Shown here: positions 1 through 9,423 of the stretch, in pieces | How the letters are laid out: the number at the start of each line of letters is the position of its first letter | Position numbering within the stretch: position 1 is the stretch's first letter | Source of the DNA: Polaromonas sp. | GTDB taxonomy: Bacteria; Pseudomonadota; Gammaproteobacteria; Burkholderiales; Burkholderiaceae_C | Length of the DNA stretch: 54,144 nt | Reading direction: 5' to 3' | Assembly: GCF_029945685.1 (NCBI RefSeq) | Contig: NZ_JAQSDA010000007.1 | Location: 265,531 to 319,674 of the forward strand | Translations under genes and position numbers: made by a program | The notes under the pieces: generated by a model | Seen by the model: only the letters and a program-made list of their open reading frames with translations | The model's database searches: none | Told to the model about the DNA's origin: nothing

Positions 1-3000
1 TGGTGTTGCCGTCATAGGTCTTGGCCGTCGCGGCCATGCCGGTGACGGTCAGGGCCTTGGCGGTGATCGCTGCATTGGCGCCGGTGTAGCCCAGCGCCGC
101 ATAACCCGTCGGGCCAGTCAATGTGCCTTGCGTGATGGCATAACTGCCGACATTGGCTCCGGCAGCGACGGCCAGTGCGCCCGTCAGTGCATCCTGCGTA
201 AACACATTGCCATACGCCGCAGCGTCGATCAGGCCGGTGGTGGCATAAGTTGCAGCGGCCGAGGTGCTGCCGTCGTAGACCTTGGTCTGGGCGTTGGCTG
301 CAACGTTGACGGTGGGTTGCTGGGCAAACACATAGCGGTTGCCGCTGGCAATTGTGGCTGGCGCGTTGCCAGCGTGGGTGGCGTTCCAGATCGCGTTGTT
401 GCCCGAGGCCAGGCCGCCGAAGGTGTTGCCTGCCGGCGCATTGGAGTACACCAGCCAGCGGCCGTTGCCAGCCGTCAGCGCATTGGTGCCCGCGTTGTTG
501 ACAAAGGTGGTACCCGACAAAACGATGGCATCGCCCGTTGCGGTGGAGCTGATGGTGCCGCCGGCATTCAGAGTCATTGCGTTGCCGGCCAGCAGGTTCA
601 GCTTGCCCCCCACGGTGACCGCGGAATTGACGGTGATGTTGTTGGTCGCCTGTAATGTCACGGTAGAGCCCGAGCCCGCCGCGTTGGCCAGCAGGGCCGG
701 GTTGACGTTGGCGGTACCGCTGCTGTTGTTGATGGCCGCTGCTGTGTTGCCGGGGTCTGGCATCAGCCAGACGGCACCACGGTTGCCATTGAACGATGGA
801 CTGAGCGCCAGGAAATTGCCGTTGTTCAATGCAGCCCCGCCGCTGCCCAGGTTGTCGTTGGTCGTGGTGCCGACCAGCGAGTTGGCGGCCGAGACGGCTC
901 CGCGGACACCCGCTGTACCGCTGCCCCAGGTGAGCGCACCTGCATTGACCGCGCCCGTGTTGTCCCAGCTGCTGCTGCGAACCACATAGTTTCCGTTGCT
1001 CAGCAGGGTGACGATATTGCCCACACTGTCGCTGGCCGTCGTGCCTACCAGTGAATTGGCGCTCGTTACGGCACCGCTGATACCGGTGGTGCCGCTGCCC
1101 CAGGTAAAGGCACCCGTATTAACGACGCCTGCGTTGTCCCACTGGGGACTGCGCACTAAGTAGTTGCCGTTGCTAAGGCCGAAGATGCTCTCGCCCACCA
1201 CATCGCCGGCCGTGGTGCCAACCAATGAATTGGCGCTGGAGATGGCCCCACTGACACCGACCGTGCCACTGCCCCAGGTCGCTGCACCGGCGTTGACAAC
1301 GCCGGCGTTATCCCAAAAAAAACTGCTTACGGCGTAGTTTCCGTTGCTCAAAGCCGTGACCCCACCGGCGCCGACCGAGTCGTTGGCCGTGCTGCCGACC
1401 AGCGAGTTGGCCGCCGAGACTGCGCCACTGACACCCGCCGTGCCGCTGCCCCAGGTCACCGCACCTGCACTGAGCGCGCCAGTGTTGCCCCAGCTTCGGC
1501 TGATCACCACGTAGTTGGCATTGCTGAGAGCGGTGATGCCGTCGCCCACGCCGTCGTTGGCCTTGGTGCCAACCAACGAGTTGGCAGCTGAGATGGCGCC
1601 GCTGATGCCGGTGGCGCCGTTGCCCCAGGTGGCCGCCCCTGCATCAACGACGCCGGCGTTGTCCCAGGACTGGTTTCGAACGACGTAGTTGCCATTGCCC
1701 AGTGTGGTGATGGCGTTTTGGCCCACAAGATCCCCGGCCGTTGTGCCGACGAGGGAGTTGGCTGCCGAGACGGCACCGCTCAGGCCTGCCGTCCCGCTGC
1801 CCCAGGTCACGGCACCTGCGTTGGCAGCCCCCGTGTTACTCCAGAATGGGCTGCTGACCACATAGTTGCCATTGCTCAGTGCGGCGACGCCATTGGAGCC
1901 TATCCGGTCATTGGCCGTGGTACCGACCAGGGAGTTGGCCGCCGAGACAGCGCCGCTGATACCCGTTGCGCCGCTGCCCCAAGTGACCGCACCTGCATTG
2001 ACAACGCTTATGTTGTCCCAGTTCTGACTGCGAACGACGTAGTTGCCATTGCTGAGTACGGTGATGCCGCTGCCCACCTGGTCGCTGCCAGTGCTACCGA
2101 CCAGCGAGTTGGCTGCCGAAACAGCACCGACGACACCCGTCGTGCCGTCGCCCCAGGTCACTGCACCTGCATTGACCGCGCCGGATTTGTCCCAATTGGG
2201 GCTGCTGACCACATAGTTGCCGTTGCCCAGCGCGTAAACAAAGCCGCTCCCGACCTGGTCGCTGCCTGTCGTGCCGACCAGGGAGTTGACTGCCGAAACT
2301 GCGCCGCTGACGCCTCCTGTGCCGCTGCCCCAGGTGACCGCACCTGCACTGGATACGCCGGCGTTGGTCCAGTTTTGGCTGGTCACCACATAGTTGCCAT
2401 TTCCCAGCGCGGTGACGTTGGTACCTACTCGATCATTGGCTGTGGTGCCCACCAGAGAGTTTGTTGCCGAAACGGCACCGCTGATGCCCGCCGTGCCACT
2501 GCCCCAGGTGACAGCACCTGCAGCGGATGCCCCGGCGTTGTTCCAGTTCTGGCTGCTGACCACATAATCGCCATTGCTCAGGGCACTGACGAAATTCCCG
2601 CCCACCTGATCGCTGGCCGAGGTGCCGACCAGGGAGTTGGCTGCCGAGACAGCGCCGCTGATACCCGCTGCGCCGCTGCCCCAGGTGACGGCGCCCGCAT
2701 TGACCGCGCCGGTGTTGTCCCAGTTCTGGCTGCGAACGACATAGTTGCCGTTGCTCAATGCGGTAACGCCGCCGATACCCACCTGGTCGCTGGCAGTGCT
2801 GCCGACGAGCGAGTTGGAACCAGATACCGCGCCGCTTATGCCGGCGACGCCACTGCCCCAGGTGACCGCGCCGGCATCGACCACGGCCGCGTTGTCCCAG
2901 ACACTGCTGCGAACCACATAGTTGCCGTTGTTGAGCGCTGTGATGCCGGCGCTGCCCACCTGGTCATTGGCCGTGGTGCCGTAAAGCGCCGATATCAGCG

Positions 3001-4681
3001 CCCCGGTCGTGCCGTTGTAGAGGTACACAGCCCCTGCGCCGGTAGCGCCTGAGTTGTCGAGCTGGGACACCACCACGATATTGCCGCCACTGAGCTGGGT
3101 CGCCGACAGACCATGCTGGTCATTGGCAGTCGGCGTCGGGTCAGCCAGGTCGATGTAAAACGAAGCCGGTGCGACCGCATCAATCACGATATTGGTCGGG
3201 TCATACAGAATTTGCCCGCCTGTGCCCACCTCGGTGGTGCCGCCCAGGTTCAGCGTGCCTTTGGATGAAACCTCGATAAACCCCCGCTCGCCGGCCTGGG
3301 CCTTGCCAAAGTAGTTCGTGGTGTCGTCGGACCAGACCACGATGCTGCCATCTTTGCCGTTGGCCTTCAGCGAGGTGGCTCCGCTGACCGTGACCGTGCG
3401 GGCGTTGGTGATGTCGGTGTCCAGCCCGTGCGCACCGCCGCCGATACGGATGCGGCCAGCCGAGTCGGCTGCAGACGCTCCGGACGCGTCCAGCCGGGCG
3501 GCCGACAGGGTCATGGACTGGCCGGCCACGGTAATGTTGCCGCCGGCCGCCTTGCTGGCGCCACCGCTCGCATCCACGGTGCCCGACAGATACGCATGCT
3601 GCCCGCCGTCCAGCCGGATATCACCGCCCTCGGCGCGGATGCGGGCGTCCTGCGTCTGCACCAGTGCATAACTGGCGCTCAGGTTGACGCTGTTCGCCTC
3701 CACGGCGCCGGCCTGCAGCACGCTGCGGGCCTGCCCCTCCACCGCTCCGGCTTTCAGGGTGCCGGTGTTGGTGACAATGCCGGCGTTGCTGTCGCCCAGC
3801 AGCCGGATCACGCCGTCTTCAGCCTGCACGCCGCGCGCTTCAATCACGCCGCTGTTGTTCACCACCGCGCTGACCAGCCGGTCGGCGGCCTGGGCCGTCA
3901 TCAGCACCTTGCCGCCTTCGGCCTGGATCAAATGGCTGTTGTCGGCCAGCGCGCCGACCACGCCCTGGTTCACCGTCAAGCCCAGCAGGCTGCCGTTGTT
4001 GAGGTTCAGCGTGATGTCACTGCCCGCAGCCAGCGACACATTGCCGAGCCGGGCCTGAATGACGCCTTCGTTTTTGGCTTGCGTCGCGAGCAGTGCCACA
4101 TAGCCGCCGTCCGCAGCAGTGAGTCGGCCCTGGTTGACCACGGAAGCGGTGCTGCTGCCGCTGAAGCGGTGGTTGCCGGCCATGAAGTCGTCGTTGGACA
4201 GGCCCAGGGTTGAGGCCACCAGCCCGCCAACGTTCACCTGCGCTGTGCTGCCGAACAGCACACCGTTCGGGTTGATCAGGAAGACCTGGCCGTTGGACGA
4301 GAGCTGCCCCATGATCTGCGACGCGTCCTGGCCCGCCACGCGGTTCAGGGCAATGGCTGCGGCACCGGGCTGATTGAAGGTGACGGACGCCGCGTTGCCG
4401 ATGTTGAAGCTTTGCCAGTCGATGGCTGCGCGGGCGCTGGCCTGGGTAATGGTCATGCTGGCGCCGGACGCCTGGATGCTGGCCTGCCCGGCACTGACCT
4501 GGCCGCCCGCCGGCAGGGCGCCGGGGTCCAGCGCCATTGCGTTGAGGGCGCTCAGCAAGCCGGCGGCCAGCATGGCGCGCTTGACCGTGCCGGAAGTTTT
4601 GCCGCGACCGCGGGCGGTTTCACAGACGGCGACCCAGAGTGACAGACGGACGTTCCAGACGAGGCGGTAGGCATGGTTCAT
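1..4681 (-). CDS. Two-partner-secretion filamentous adhesin (TpsA), 3' end outside window
   Basis: Large secreted surface protein of the filamentous haemagglutinin type; at least 1560 codons are open, and the stop lies beyond the left edge. The start at 4681 has a GGAGGA Shine-Dalgarno 5 bp upstream (4687-4692). Residues 1-28 match the extended signal peptide region typical of TpsA proteins (MNHAYRLVWN then VAVCETARGRGK), followed by a hydrophobic core to about residue 50. The TPS secretion domain follows, with its NPNG motif at residues 137-140. Residues ~520-1309 form a tandem array of ~58-residue repeats. Near the visible C-terminal end are two VYDG/TYDG motifs (around residues 1469 and 1556), as in MBG/YDG beta-domains of adhesins. 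No TpsB (FhaC-like) transporter is in the window. Divergent from a two-component system. The family call is secure; the ligand is unknown. Confidence 0.9.
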   Translation of the reverse strand, partial: MNHAYRLVWNVRLSLWVAVCETARGRGKTSGTVKRAMLAAGLLSALNAMALDPGALPAGGQVSAGQASIQASGASMTITQASARAAIDWQSFNIGNAASVTFNQPGAAAIALNRVAGQDASQIMGQLSSNGQVFLINPNGVLFGSTAQVNVGGLVASTLGLSNDDFMAGNHRFSGSSTASVVNQGRLTAADGGYVALLATQAKNEGVIQARLGNVSLAAGSDITLNLNNGSLLGLTVNQGVVGALADNSHLIQAEGGKVLMTAQAADRLVSAVVNNSGVIEARGVQAEDGVIRLLGDSNAGIVTNTGTLKAGAVEGQARSVLQAGAVEANSVNLSASYALVQTQDARIRAEGGDIRLDGGQHAYLSGTVDASGGASKAAGGNITVAGQSMTLSAARLDASGASAADSAGRIRIGGGAHGLDTDITNARTVTVSGATSLKANGKDGSIVVWSDDTTNYFGKAQAGERGFIEVSSKGTLNLGGTTEVGTGGQILYDPTNIVIDAVAPASFYIDLADPTPTANDQHGLSATQLSGGNIVVVSQLDNSGATGAGAVYLYNGTTGALISALYGTTANDQVGSAGITALNNGNYVVRSSVWDNAAVVDAGAVTWGSGVAGISGAVSGSNSLVGSTASDQVGIGGVTALSNGNYVVRSQNWDNTGAVNAGAVTWGSGAAGISGAVSAANSLVGTSASDQVGGNFVSALSNGDYVVSSQNWNNAGASAAGAVTWGSGTAGISGAVSATNSLVGTTANDRVGTNVTALGNGNYVVTSQNWTNAGVSSAGAVTWGSGTGGVSGAVSAVNSLVGTTGSDQVGSGFVYALGNGNYVVSSPNWDKSGAVNAGAVTWGDGTTGVVGAVSAANSLVGSTGSDQVGSGITVLSNGNYVVRSQNWDNISVVNAGAVTWGSGATGISGAVSAANSLVGTTANDRIGSNGVAALSNGNYVVSSPFWSNTGAANAGAVTWGSGTAGLSGAVSAANSLVGTTAGDLVGQNAITTLGNGNYVVRNQSWDNAGVVDAGAATWGNGATGISGAISAANSLVGTKANDGVGDGITALSNANYVVISRSWGNTGALSAGAVTWGSGTAGVSGAVSAANSLVGSTANDSVGAGGVTALSNGNYAVSSFFWDNAGVVNAGAATWGSGTVGVSGAISSANSLVGTTAGDVVGESIFGLSNGNYLVRSPQWDNAGVVNTGAFTWGSGTTGISGAVTSANSLVGTTASDSVGNIVTLLSNGNYVVRSSSWDNTGAVNAGALTWGSGTAGVRGAVSAANSLVGTTTNDNLGSGGAALNNGNFLALSPSFNGNRGAVWLMPDPGNTAAAINNSSGTANVNPALLANAAGSGSTVTLQATNNITVNSAVTVGGKLNLLAGNAMTLNAGGTISSTATGDAIVLSGTTFVNNAGTNALTAGNGRWLVYSNAPAGNTFGGLASGNNAIWNATHAGNAPATIASGNRYVFAQQPTVNVAANAQTKVYDGSTSAAATYATTGLIDAAAYGNVFTQDALTGALAVAAGANVGSYAITQGTLTGPTGYAALGYTGANAAITAKALTVTGMAATAKTYDGNT
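757..3125 (-). repeat. Tandem 174/177-bp coding repeats inside the adhesin
   Basis: Twelve copies share a block encoding GAVTWGSG or a close variant, with its GCCCCAGGT-like core on the plus strand at 923, 1097, 1271, 1448, 1622, 1799, 1976, 2150, 2327, 2501, 2678 and 2855. Spacings are only 174 or 177 bp (58 or 59 codons), so every step keeps frame. Each unit reads roughly as a GAVSAANSLVGTTAND block, then VG, then LSNGNYVVRS, a W, and GAVTWGSG. Divergent copies flank both ends, giving about 14 units. The aromatic/Gly/Asn pattern suggests short beta strands, possibly propeller-like blades or beta-helix turns; that is inference. Confidence 0.93.
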
Positions 4682-4931
4682 GGGAGTCCTCCAGATGTTG
4701 GTGTCGCCGGCTTAAGAAAAAAGCGCTCTTTAGTCTAGGAGGAAGGGCTTCTGTAAAGAACCCCATGAACCAGGGATTGCCGCGCCAGGGGTCGGCGCGT
4801 ACAAACCCTCATACAAGCAGCTTGGATAGCCGCGATGCATGCGTGCTGGCGCGCTCTTGCTGAAACCGCTTCCCCACTTGCTGTTGCACTTATCATCGGC
4901 TGCTGTGCAGCCCCTTCCAAAGATTTCACCC

Positions 4932-5645
4932 ATGCCCGAATGGCGCGTACTGATTGTTGAAGACGATGTTCCGACGCGGGACTTCTTCGCGGACAGCGTG
5001 TCACGCTGTGGGCAATTGCATCTGGTTGCCGGTGTGGGCACTTTCGATGAGGCGCGGGCTCTGATCGAGGACAAGAGCCAGGCCATTGACATCCTGCTGA
5101 CCGACCTGGCCTTGCCCGACGGCAACGGGCTGGACCTGATCCGGCTGGCCGGTCGCTTGCGGCCCTCGTGCGAGGCGCTGGTGATTTCGATGTTCGGCGA
5201 CGAAGACAGCGTGCTGTCCAGCGTCGAAGCCGGGGCGCTCGGTTATATCCAGAAGGATTTCACCCCGGACAACATTGCCCACACCATTCTGGAGATGAAG
5301 GACGGCGCCTCGCCGATCTCGCCCATGATTGCGCGCCGGGTGCTGGCCAAGTACCGCGCGCTGCACCTGGTCGATCAGGCGCCGCCTGCCGTCGCGGCCG
5401 GGACGCCCGCGGGCGGCCCGGTGCGCACCTTGCTGTCCGTTCGTGAACAGGAGGTCCTGGAGCTGATCGCGCGCGGCTTTTCCTATGCGGAAATTTCAAA
5501 ACTTAAAAGTGTGAGCGTGCACACCGTCCAGTCCCACATCAAGAACCTCTACACCAAACTTGCGGTGCACTCCAAAAGCGAGGCGGTTTACGAGGCGACC
5601 CGGTTGGGCCTGCTGCAGCCGCCGTCGGCGGCTGACCCGCACTGA
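4932..5645 (+). CDS. NarL/FixJ-family response regulator
   Basis: DNA-binding response regulator of 237 residues. The receiver domain (residues ~4-120) has the acidic pair D11/D12, phosphoacceptor D58 in LLTDLALPDG, S86 and K108. A C-terminal LuxR-type helix-turn-helix follows (~165-228: LSVREQEVLELIARGFSYAE, then VHTVQSHIKNLYTKL). An upstream in-frame ATG at 4839 would add 31 residues with no family match, so the ATG that places the receiver at the N terminus was chosen. It lies 19 bp before the histidine kinase gene and is divergent from the adhesin gene, so regulation of that adhesin is plausible but unproven. The inducing signal cannot be read from sequence. Confidence 0.9.
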   Translation: MPEWRVLIVEDDVPTRDFFADSVSRCGQLHLVAGVGTFDEARALIEDKSQAIDILLTDLALPDGNGLDLIRLAGRLRPSCEALVISMFGDEDSVLSSVEAGALGYIQKDFTPDNIAHTILEMKDGASPISPMIARRVLAKYRALHLVDQAPPAVAAGTPAGGPVRTLLSVREQEVLELIARGFSYAEISKLKSVSVHTVQSHIKNLYTKLAVHSKSEAVYEATRLGLLQPPSAADPH

Positions 5646-5664
5646 GCCGTGGGGGCCTGAGTAC

Positions 5665-7491
5665 ATGCGTGTCCGCGGTCTCTGGTGCGGGCTGGTGTGC
5701 GGCCTGCTTTGGTGGGGCAGCGCCCAGGCCGAGGTGCAGGAGCTGCGCCAGGCCAGGGCCGTGGTCACACTGCAGGGCAGTGCGCCGGTGCAGTCCGGCG
5801 TCGACTTGCCCTACCACTGGGACCGGCGCCATCCCGGGCTGGCGGGCACCGCGTCTTTCGAGATCGACTTCGCTGCGCCCGCCACCGCAGCCGATGCCTA
5901 CGCCATCTACATTCCCAGGCTGGGGAACGCCTATGAGGTCTGGCTCAATGGCAACCTGCTCGACAGGAAAGGCGATCTGTCACGTTATAACGGCAGCGAC
6001 TTTGCCAAGGTGCCGCGCTTCATTCCGGTGGCGACGGACCTGCTGCGGGCCGAGAACCGCCTGCTGATCCGTGTGCGGACCGACGTTGGCCGGCGCGGCG
6101 GACTGGCCGCGTCCGTGCTGGGCCCCGACCAGGAGGTCGAGCTGCTTTTTAAGGACGACTACAACTGGCGCGCGACCGGCACGCTGGTGGTGGTGGTGCT
6201 CAGCTTTCTGGTCGCCATGGTGGCGCTGGCCCTGTGGATCACCCAGACCGACCCGACGCGTGCCTTCCGCGCGGTCCGCGACCCGATGTACCTGCTGGGC
6301 GGGCTGGCCGAGCTGTTCTGGACGGTGCGCGTCGGCGATGTGCTGATCGAAAACCCGCTGCTGCCGTGGCCGGCCTGGGGCATGGTGACGGTGATGATGA
6401 CGGGCGGCTGGCTGACCTGCATGGGGAGTTTTTGCGTACGGGTGGCGGGCTGGTCCGAACTCAAGCCAGCGATCTGGTTCAACCGCATGAACTGGACACT
6501 GTTTGCCACCGGCCTGCCCTTGATCGCCTGGGCGCTGGTGTTTGCATCGCCGCAGGTGCTGACCGCCTGGTACGGTGCGTATGCCCTGACGTTCACCTGC
6601 TTTATCGGCTTTTTCAGCTGGCGCGCGCTTCGCCACGCCACCCCGTCGCACCGGGTGGTGGCCGCGGCGCTTTTTGTCAATGTGCTGGTGGGCCTGCGCG
6701 ACTGGTTTGTTTTTCGCATCAGCCCGTCCTACGCCGACAACACCTTGCTGCGCTACTCCTCGGTGCTGTTCGGGCTGGCACTGGCCTACATCGTGATCAC
6801 GCGGTTTCGCGAGGTCAGCGCCCAGGCGCGCGACCTGATGAACAACCTGTCTGCCCGCATCTCGCAGAAAGAGCGCGAACTGGGTCAGTCTTACCAGAAG
6901 CTTGAACAGCTCGCCCGCGAGCAGGAGCGCGTCAGTGAGCGCACCCGCATCCTGCGTGACATGCACGACGGTGTGGGCGCCCATTTGAGCGCCGCGATTC
7001 GGCAACTGCAGTCGGGCAAGGCCAGCACGGACGACGTGTTGCAGACGCTGCGTTACACGCTGGACCAGCTCAAGCTGTCCATCGACGCCATGCATCTGTT
7101 GCCGGGCGACATCGGCTCGCTGCTGGCCAATCTGCGCTACCGGCTGGAGCCGCGTTTTGCGGCGTCGGACATCGAACTGCAGTGGGTGGTCGGCCCCCTG
7201 GAGCCGGTGGCCCACATGGACGCCAATGCCATGCGCCAGCTGCAGTTCATGGTGTTCGAGGCGCTGTCCAATGTGCTGCAGCATTCACAGGCCACCACGC
7301 TGGCGATCGAGGCGGAGATGGACGGGGCCGGCGTCTGCCTGCGGGTTGTCGACAACGGGCGCGGTTTCGACGCCGCCGCCGCGCCGCGCAAGGGGCTGCT
7401 GGCGATGCGTGAGCGGGCAAGCGCGATCGGCGTGGTCATCGCCGTCCAGAGCCGGCCGGGGCGCACGGCGGTCGAAATACGGATTCCGTGA
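5665..7491 (+). CDS. Membrane sensor histidine kinase, HisKA_3 type with periplasmic and multi-TM input domain
   Basis: 608-residue sensor kinase, the likely partner of the response regulator just upstream. It begins with a signal-peptide-like segment (ending near SAQAE, residue ~23). A periplasmic beta-rich domain to ~170 has YEVWLNGNLL and resembles the jelly-roll sensor seen before 7TM-DISM regions. About seven hydrophobic segments lie between ~180 and 395, then a coiled coil. The dimerisation/phosphoacceptor motif RDMHDGVGAHL carries H434. The HATPase has the N box (EALSNVLQHSQ), DNGRGFD and a GLLAMRERA box. The start was chosen at the signal peptide; a longer ORF from 5560 would add an improbable Arg-rich leader. 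A carbohydrate ligand is possible but not shown. Confidence 0.88.
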   Translation: MRVRGLWCGLVCGLLWWGSAQAEVQELRQARAVVTLQGSAPVQSGVDLPYHWDRRHPGLAGTASFEIDFAAPATAADAYAIYIPRLGNAYEVWLNGNLLDRKGDLSRYNGSDFAKVPRFIPVATDLLRAENRLLIRVRTDVGRRGGLAASVLGPDQEVELLFKDDYNWRATGTLVVVVLSFLVAMVALALWITQTDPTRAFRAVRDPMYLLGGLAELFWTVRVGDVLIENPLLPWPAWGMVTVMMTGGWLTCMGSFCVRVAGWSELKPAIWFNRMNWTLFATGLPLIAWALVFASPQVLTAWYGAYALTFTCFIGFFSWRALRHATPSHRVVAAALFVNVLVGLRDWFVFRISPSYADNTLLRYSSVLFGLALAYIVITRFREVSAQARDLMNNLSARISQKERELGQSYQKLEQLAREQERVSERTRILRDMHDGVGAHLSAAIRQLQSGKASTDDVLQTLRYTLDQLKLSIDAMHLLPGDIGSLLANLRYRLEPRFAASDIELQWVVGPLEPVAHMDANAMRQLQFMVFEALSNVLQHSQATTLAIEAEMDGAGVCLRVVDNGRGFDAAAAPRKGLLAMRERASAIGVVIAVQSRPGRTAVEIRIP

Positions 7492-7509
7492 CCGGTTTGC
7501 CACGCGGGG

Positions 7510-7568
7510 TGCTATGAAATCAGTAGCTGTCGGCGCACATGCATCAAGGGCCAGGCCCTGATTTGATC
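7510..7568 (+). repeat. Interspersed ~59-bp repeat, copy A
   Basis: Near-complete copy of the family described in the findings: TGCTAT at the start, AGCTG at bases 16-20, then TCGGCGC, a central CATCAAGG and an ATTTGATC end. It lies between the converging histidine kinase and mnmA genes, where no classical terminator is visible. Confidence 0.8.
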
Positions 7569-7588
7569 AATAAGAACGGGAAGTGGGC

Positions 7589-8740
7589 TCAGGGCAGCGC
7601 CGGTGTGTTGCTCGCCGCAATCACGCCGCCGCCCAGGCAGACCTCGCCCTGGTAAAGCACGGCCGACTGACCCGGGGTGACGGCCCACTGCGGCTCGTCA
7701 AAACGCAGCGCGGCATGGGTCAAGGACGGCGCCACCAGCTGGCAGGCTGCGTCGGCCTGCCGGTAACGCGTTTTCGCCGCCAGGGTGCCGGCCGCCGGCG
7801 CCGCGCCGGCAACCCAGCTGCAGTCCTGCACCTGCACCTGCGTGGAGAGCAGCCAGGGATGGTCGTGGCCCTGCACCACCCAGAGGGTGTTGGTCGCCAT
7901 GTCTTTGCGCGCCACAAACCAGGGCTCGTGTTCGCCGACGCCGCGCTGGCCGAGCGCCTGCACCGCCTTGAGCTCGGCGCCGCGCGCCTTCACGCCGCCT
8001 ATGCCCAGGCCCTGGCGCTGGCCCAGGGTGTAAAAACTCAGGCCCACATGTTCGCCCAGCACCCGGCCCTGGTCGTTTCTGATGGGTCCCGGCGCCTTGG
8101 CGATGTAGCGGTTCAGGAACTCGCGGAACGGTCGTTCGCCGATGAAGCAGATGCCGGTCGAGTCCTTTTTCCTCGCGTTCGGCAGGCCGATCTCGTCAGC
8201 AATGCGCCGGACCTCGGTCTTCTTCAGTTCACCGACCGGGAACAGTGTTTTGGCCAGCTGCGCCTGGTTCAGCCGGTGCAGAAAATAGCTCTGGTCCTTG
8301 GCCGGGTCCAGGCCCTTGAGCAGTTCGTGCAGGCCGGTGCTTTCGTTCTTGCGCACACGCGCGTAGTGACCCGTCGCGATTTTTTCCGCGCCCAGCCGCA
8401 TCGCATGGTCGAGAAAGGCCTTGAACTTGATTTCGGCGTTGCACAGGATGTCGGGGTTGGGCGTGCGCCCGGCCTGGTACTCGCGCAGGAACTCGGCAAA
8501 GACGCGGTCCTTGTAGTCGGCGGCAAAGTTGACATGTTCGATTTCGATGCCGATCACGTCGGCCACCGCCGCGGCGTCCACGAAGTCGATGTTGGACGAA
8601 CAGAACTCGCTGTCATCGTCATCTTCCCAGTTCTTCATGAAGATGCCGATGACTTCATGGCCCTGCTGTTTGAGCAGGTGCGCGGTCACCGCGGAGTCCA
8701 CCCCGCCGCTCAAACCGACAACGATACGTTGTTTGTGCAT
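7589..8740 (-). CDS. mnmA: tRNA-specific 2-thiouridylase MnmA
   Basis: Thiolates U34 of tRNA-Lys, Glu and Gln to 2-thiouridine, using sulfur relayed to the enzyme as persulfide; cytoplasmic. At 383 residues it is close to the family size. The ATP-pyrophosphatase P-loop SGGVDS is at residues 11-16. Catalytic C100 lies in [12 protein letters not shown] and the second active cysteine C198 in [11 protein letters not shown]. The ATG at 8740 puts the P-loop at the usual distance from the N terminus. It follows nudJ on the same strand after 38 bp; the nudJ-mnmA pairing is also seen in enterobacteria. Confidence 0.97.
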   Translation of the reverse strand: MHKQRIVVGLSGGVDSAVTAHLLKQQGHEVIGIFMKNWEDDDDSEFCSSNIDFVDAAAVADVIGIEIEHVNFAADYKDRVFAEFLREYQAGRTPNPDILCNAEIKFKAFLDHAMRLGAEKIATGHYARVRKNESTGLHELLKGLDPAKDQSYFLHRLNQAQLAKTLFPVGELKKTEVRRIADEIGLPNARKKDSTGICFIGERPFREFLNRYIAKAPGPIRNDQGRVLGEHVGLSFYTLGQRQGLGIGGVKARGAELKAVQALGQRGVGEHEPWFVARKDMATNTLWVVQGHDHPWLLSTQVQVQDCSWVAGAAPAAGTLAAKTRYRQADAACQLVAPSLTHAALRFDEPQWAVTPGQSAVLYQGEVCLGGGVIAASNTPALP

Positions 8741-8778
8741 TGCAGCATTTTAGGCGGTGACCCAATTCCGTGAGAGGC

Positions 8779-9276
8779 TCAGGGCCTGGCGTCGTAGACG
8801 CTGGGGTCGGTGGTCAGCAGGTCGACGGGGTAACGCTTGCCGGCCAGGTAGTCTTCCATGCAGGTCAGCAACAAGGGACTGCGGTGCAAGTGAGCGCAAG
8901 CCCTGATCTCATCGGGGCTCATCCACAGGGTGCGCACAATGCCTTCGTCCAGCGCCTGCCCCGCCACTTCCTCGCCCAGCGTGCCGCAAAATGCGAACCG
9001 CAGGTAGGTGATGTCCAGCGGTGTGTCCTGGCCAGGCACCGGTTTTTCGAAGCGCGACATATAGATACCCACCAGCGCCTGCGGCGTGAAGTGAAACGCG
9101 GTTTCCTCCAGCGTTTCCCGCGCGCAGCCCTGGATCGGACTTTCGCCCTCGTCCAGGTGGCCGGCCGGGTTGTTCAGACGCAGGCCATCCTGCGTGTGTT
9201 CCTCCACCAGCAAAAACCGGCCCTCGCGCTCGATGATGGCGGCGACCGTGACACTGGGTTTCCATCGTGTATTCAT
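8779..9276 (-). CDS. nudJ: NUDIX hydrolase, NudJ-like
   Basis: 165-residue NUDIX pyrophosphohydrolase. The Nudix box is GHLDEGES...RETLEETAF, with all catalytic Glu/Arg residues present and Thr replacing the usual Gly near its end. The C-terminal RSPLL...GKRYPVDLL stretch matches NudJ, which removes phosphate from thiamin-precursor pyrophosphates and nucleoside di/triphosphates. The start at 9276 (MNTRWKPSVTVAAI) aligns with the NudJ N terminus; an ORF extension to 9363 adds 29 unrelated residues. Neither start has a strong Shine-Dalgarno. It lies upstream of mnmA on the same strand, so cotranscription is likely. The substrate is inferred from the family. Confidence 0.85.
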   Translation of the reverse strand: MNTRWKPSVTVAAIIEREGRFLLVEEHTQDGLRLNNPAGHLDEGESPIQGCARETLEETAFHFTPQALVGIYMSRFEKPVPGQDTPLDITYLRFAFCGTLGEEVAGQALDEGIVRTLWMSPDEIRACAHLHRSPLLLTCMEDYLAGKRYPVDLLTTDPSVYDARP

Positions 9277-9423
9277 CGCCGCATTATCCGTGGGCAAGCG
9301 GTCCGCACGGGAGCCTGCGCGACTTCCAGAGAGCCGCGTCCAGAAAAAGCGCGGGAAACTCATGTAAGCTAGCTGACAGGTAACAATTTCACGTAGAACT
9401 ACTTACGCAACGAGGAGACACCC

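Noticed and set aside
1718..3052. 444-codon plus-strand ORF with internal repeats
   Set aside because: It is the antisense of the adhesin repeat array; the repetition comes from the minus-strand gene, which has the signal peptide, Shine-Dalgarno and TPS domain.
757..3125. CRISPR array
   Set aside because: The repeats are 174-177 bp, contiguous and coding, without short palindromic repeats or spacers.
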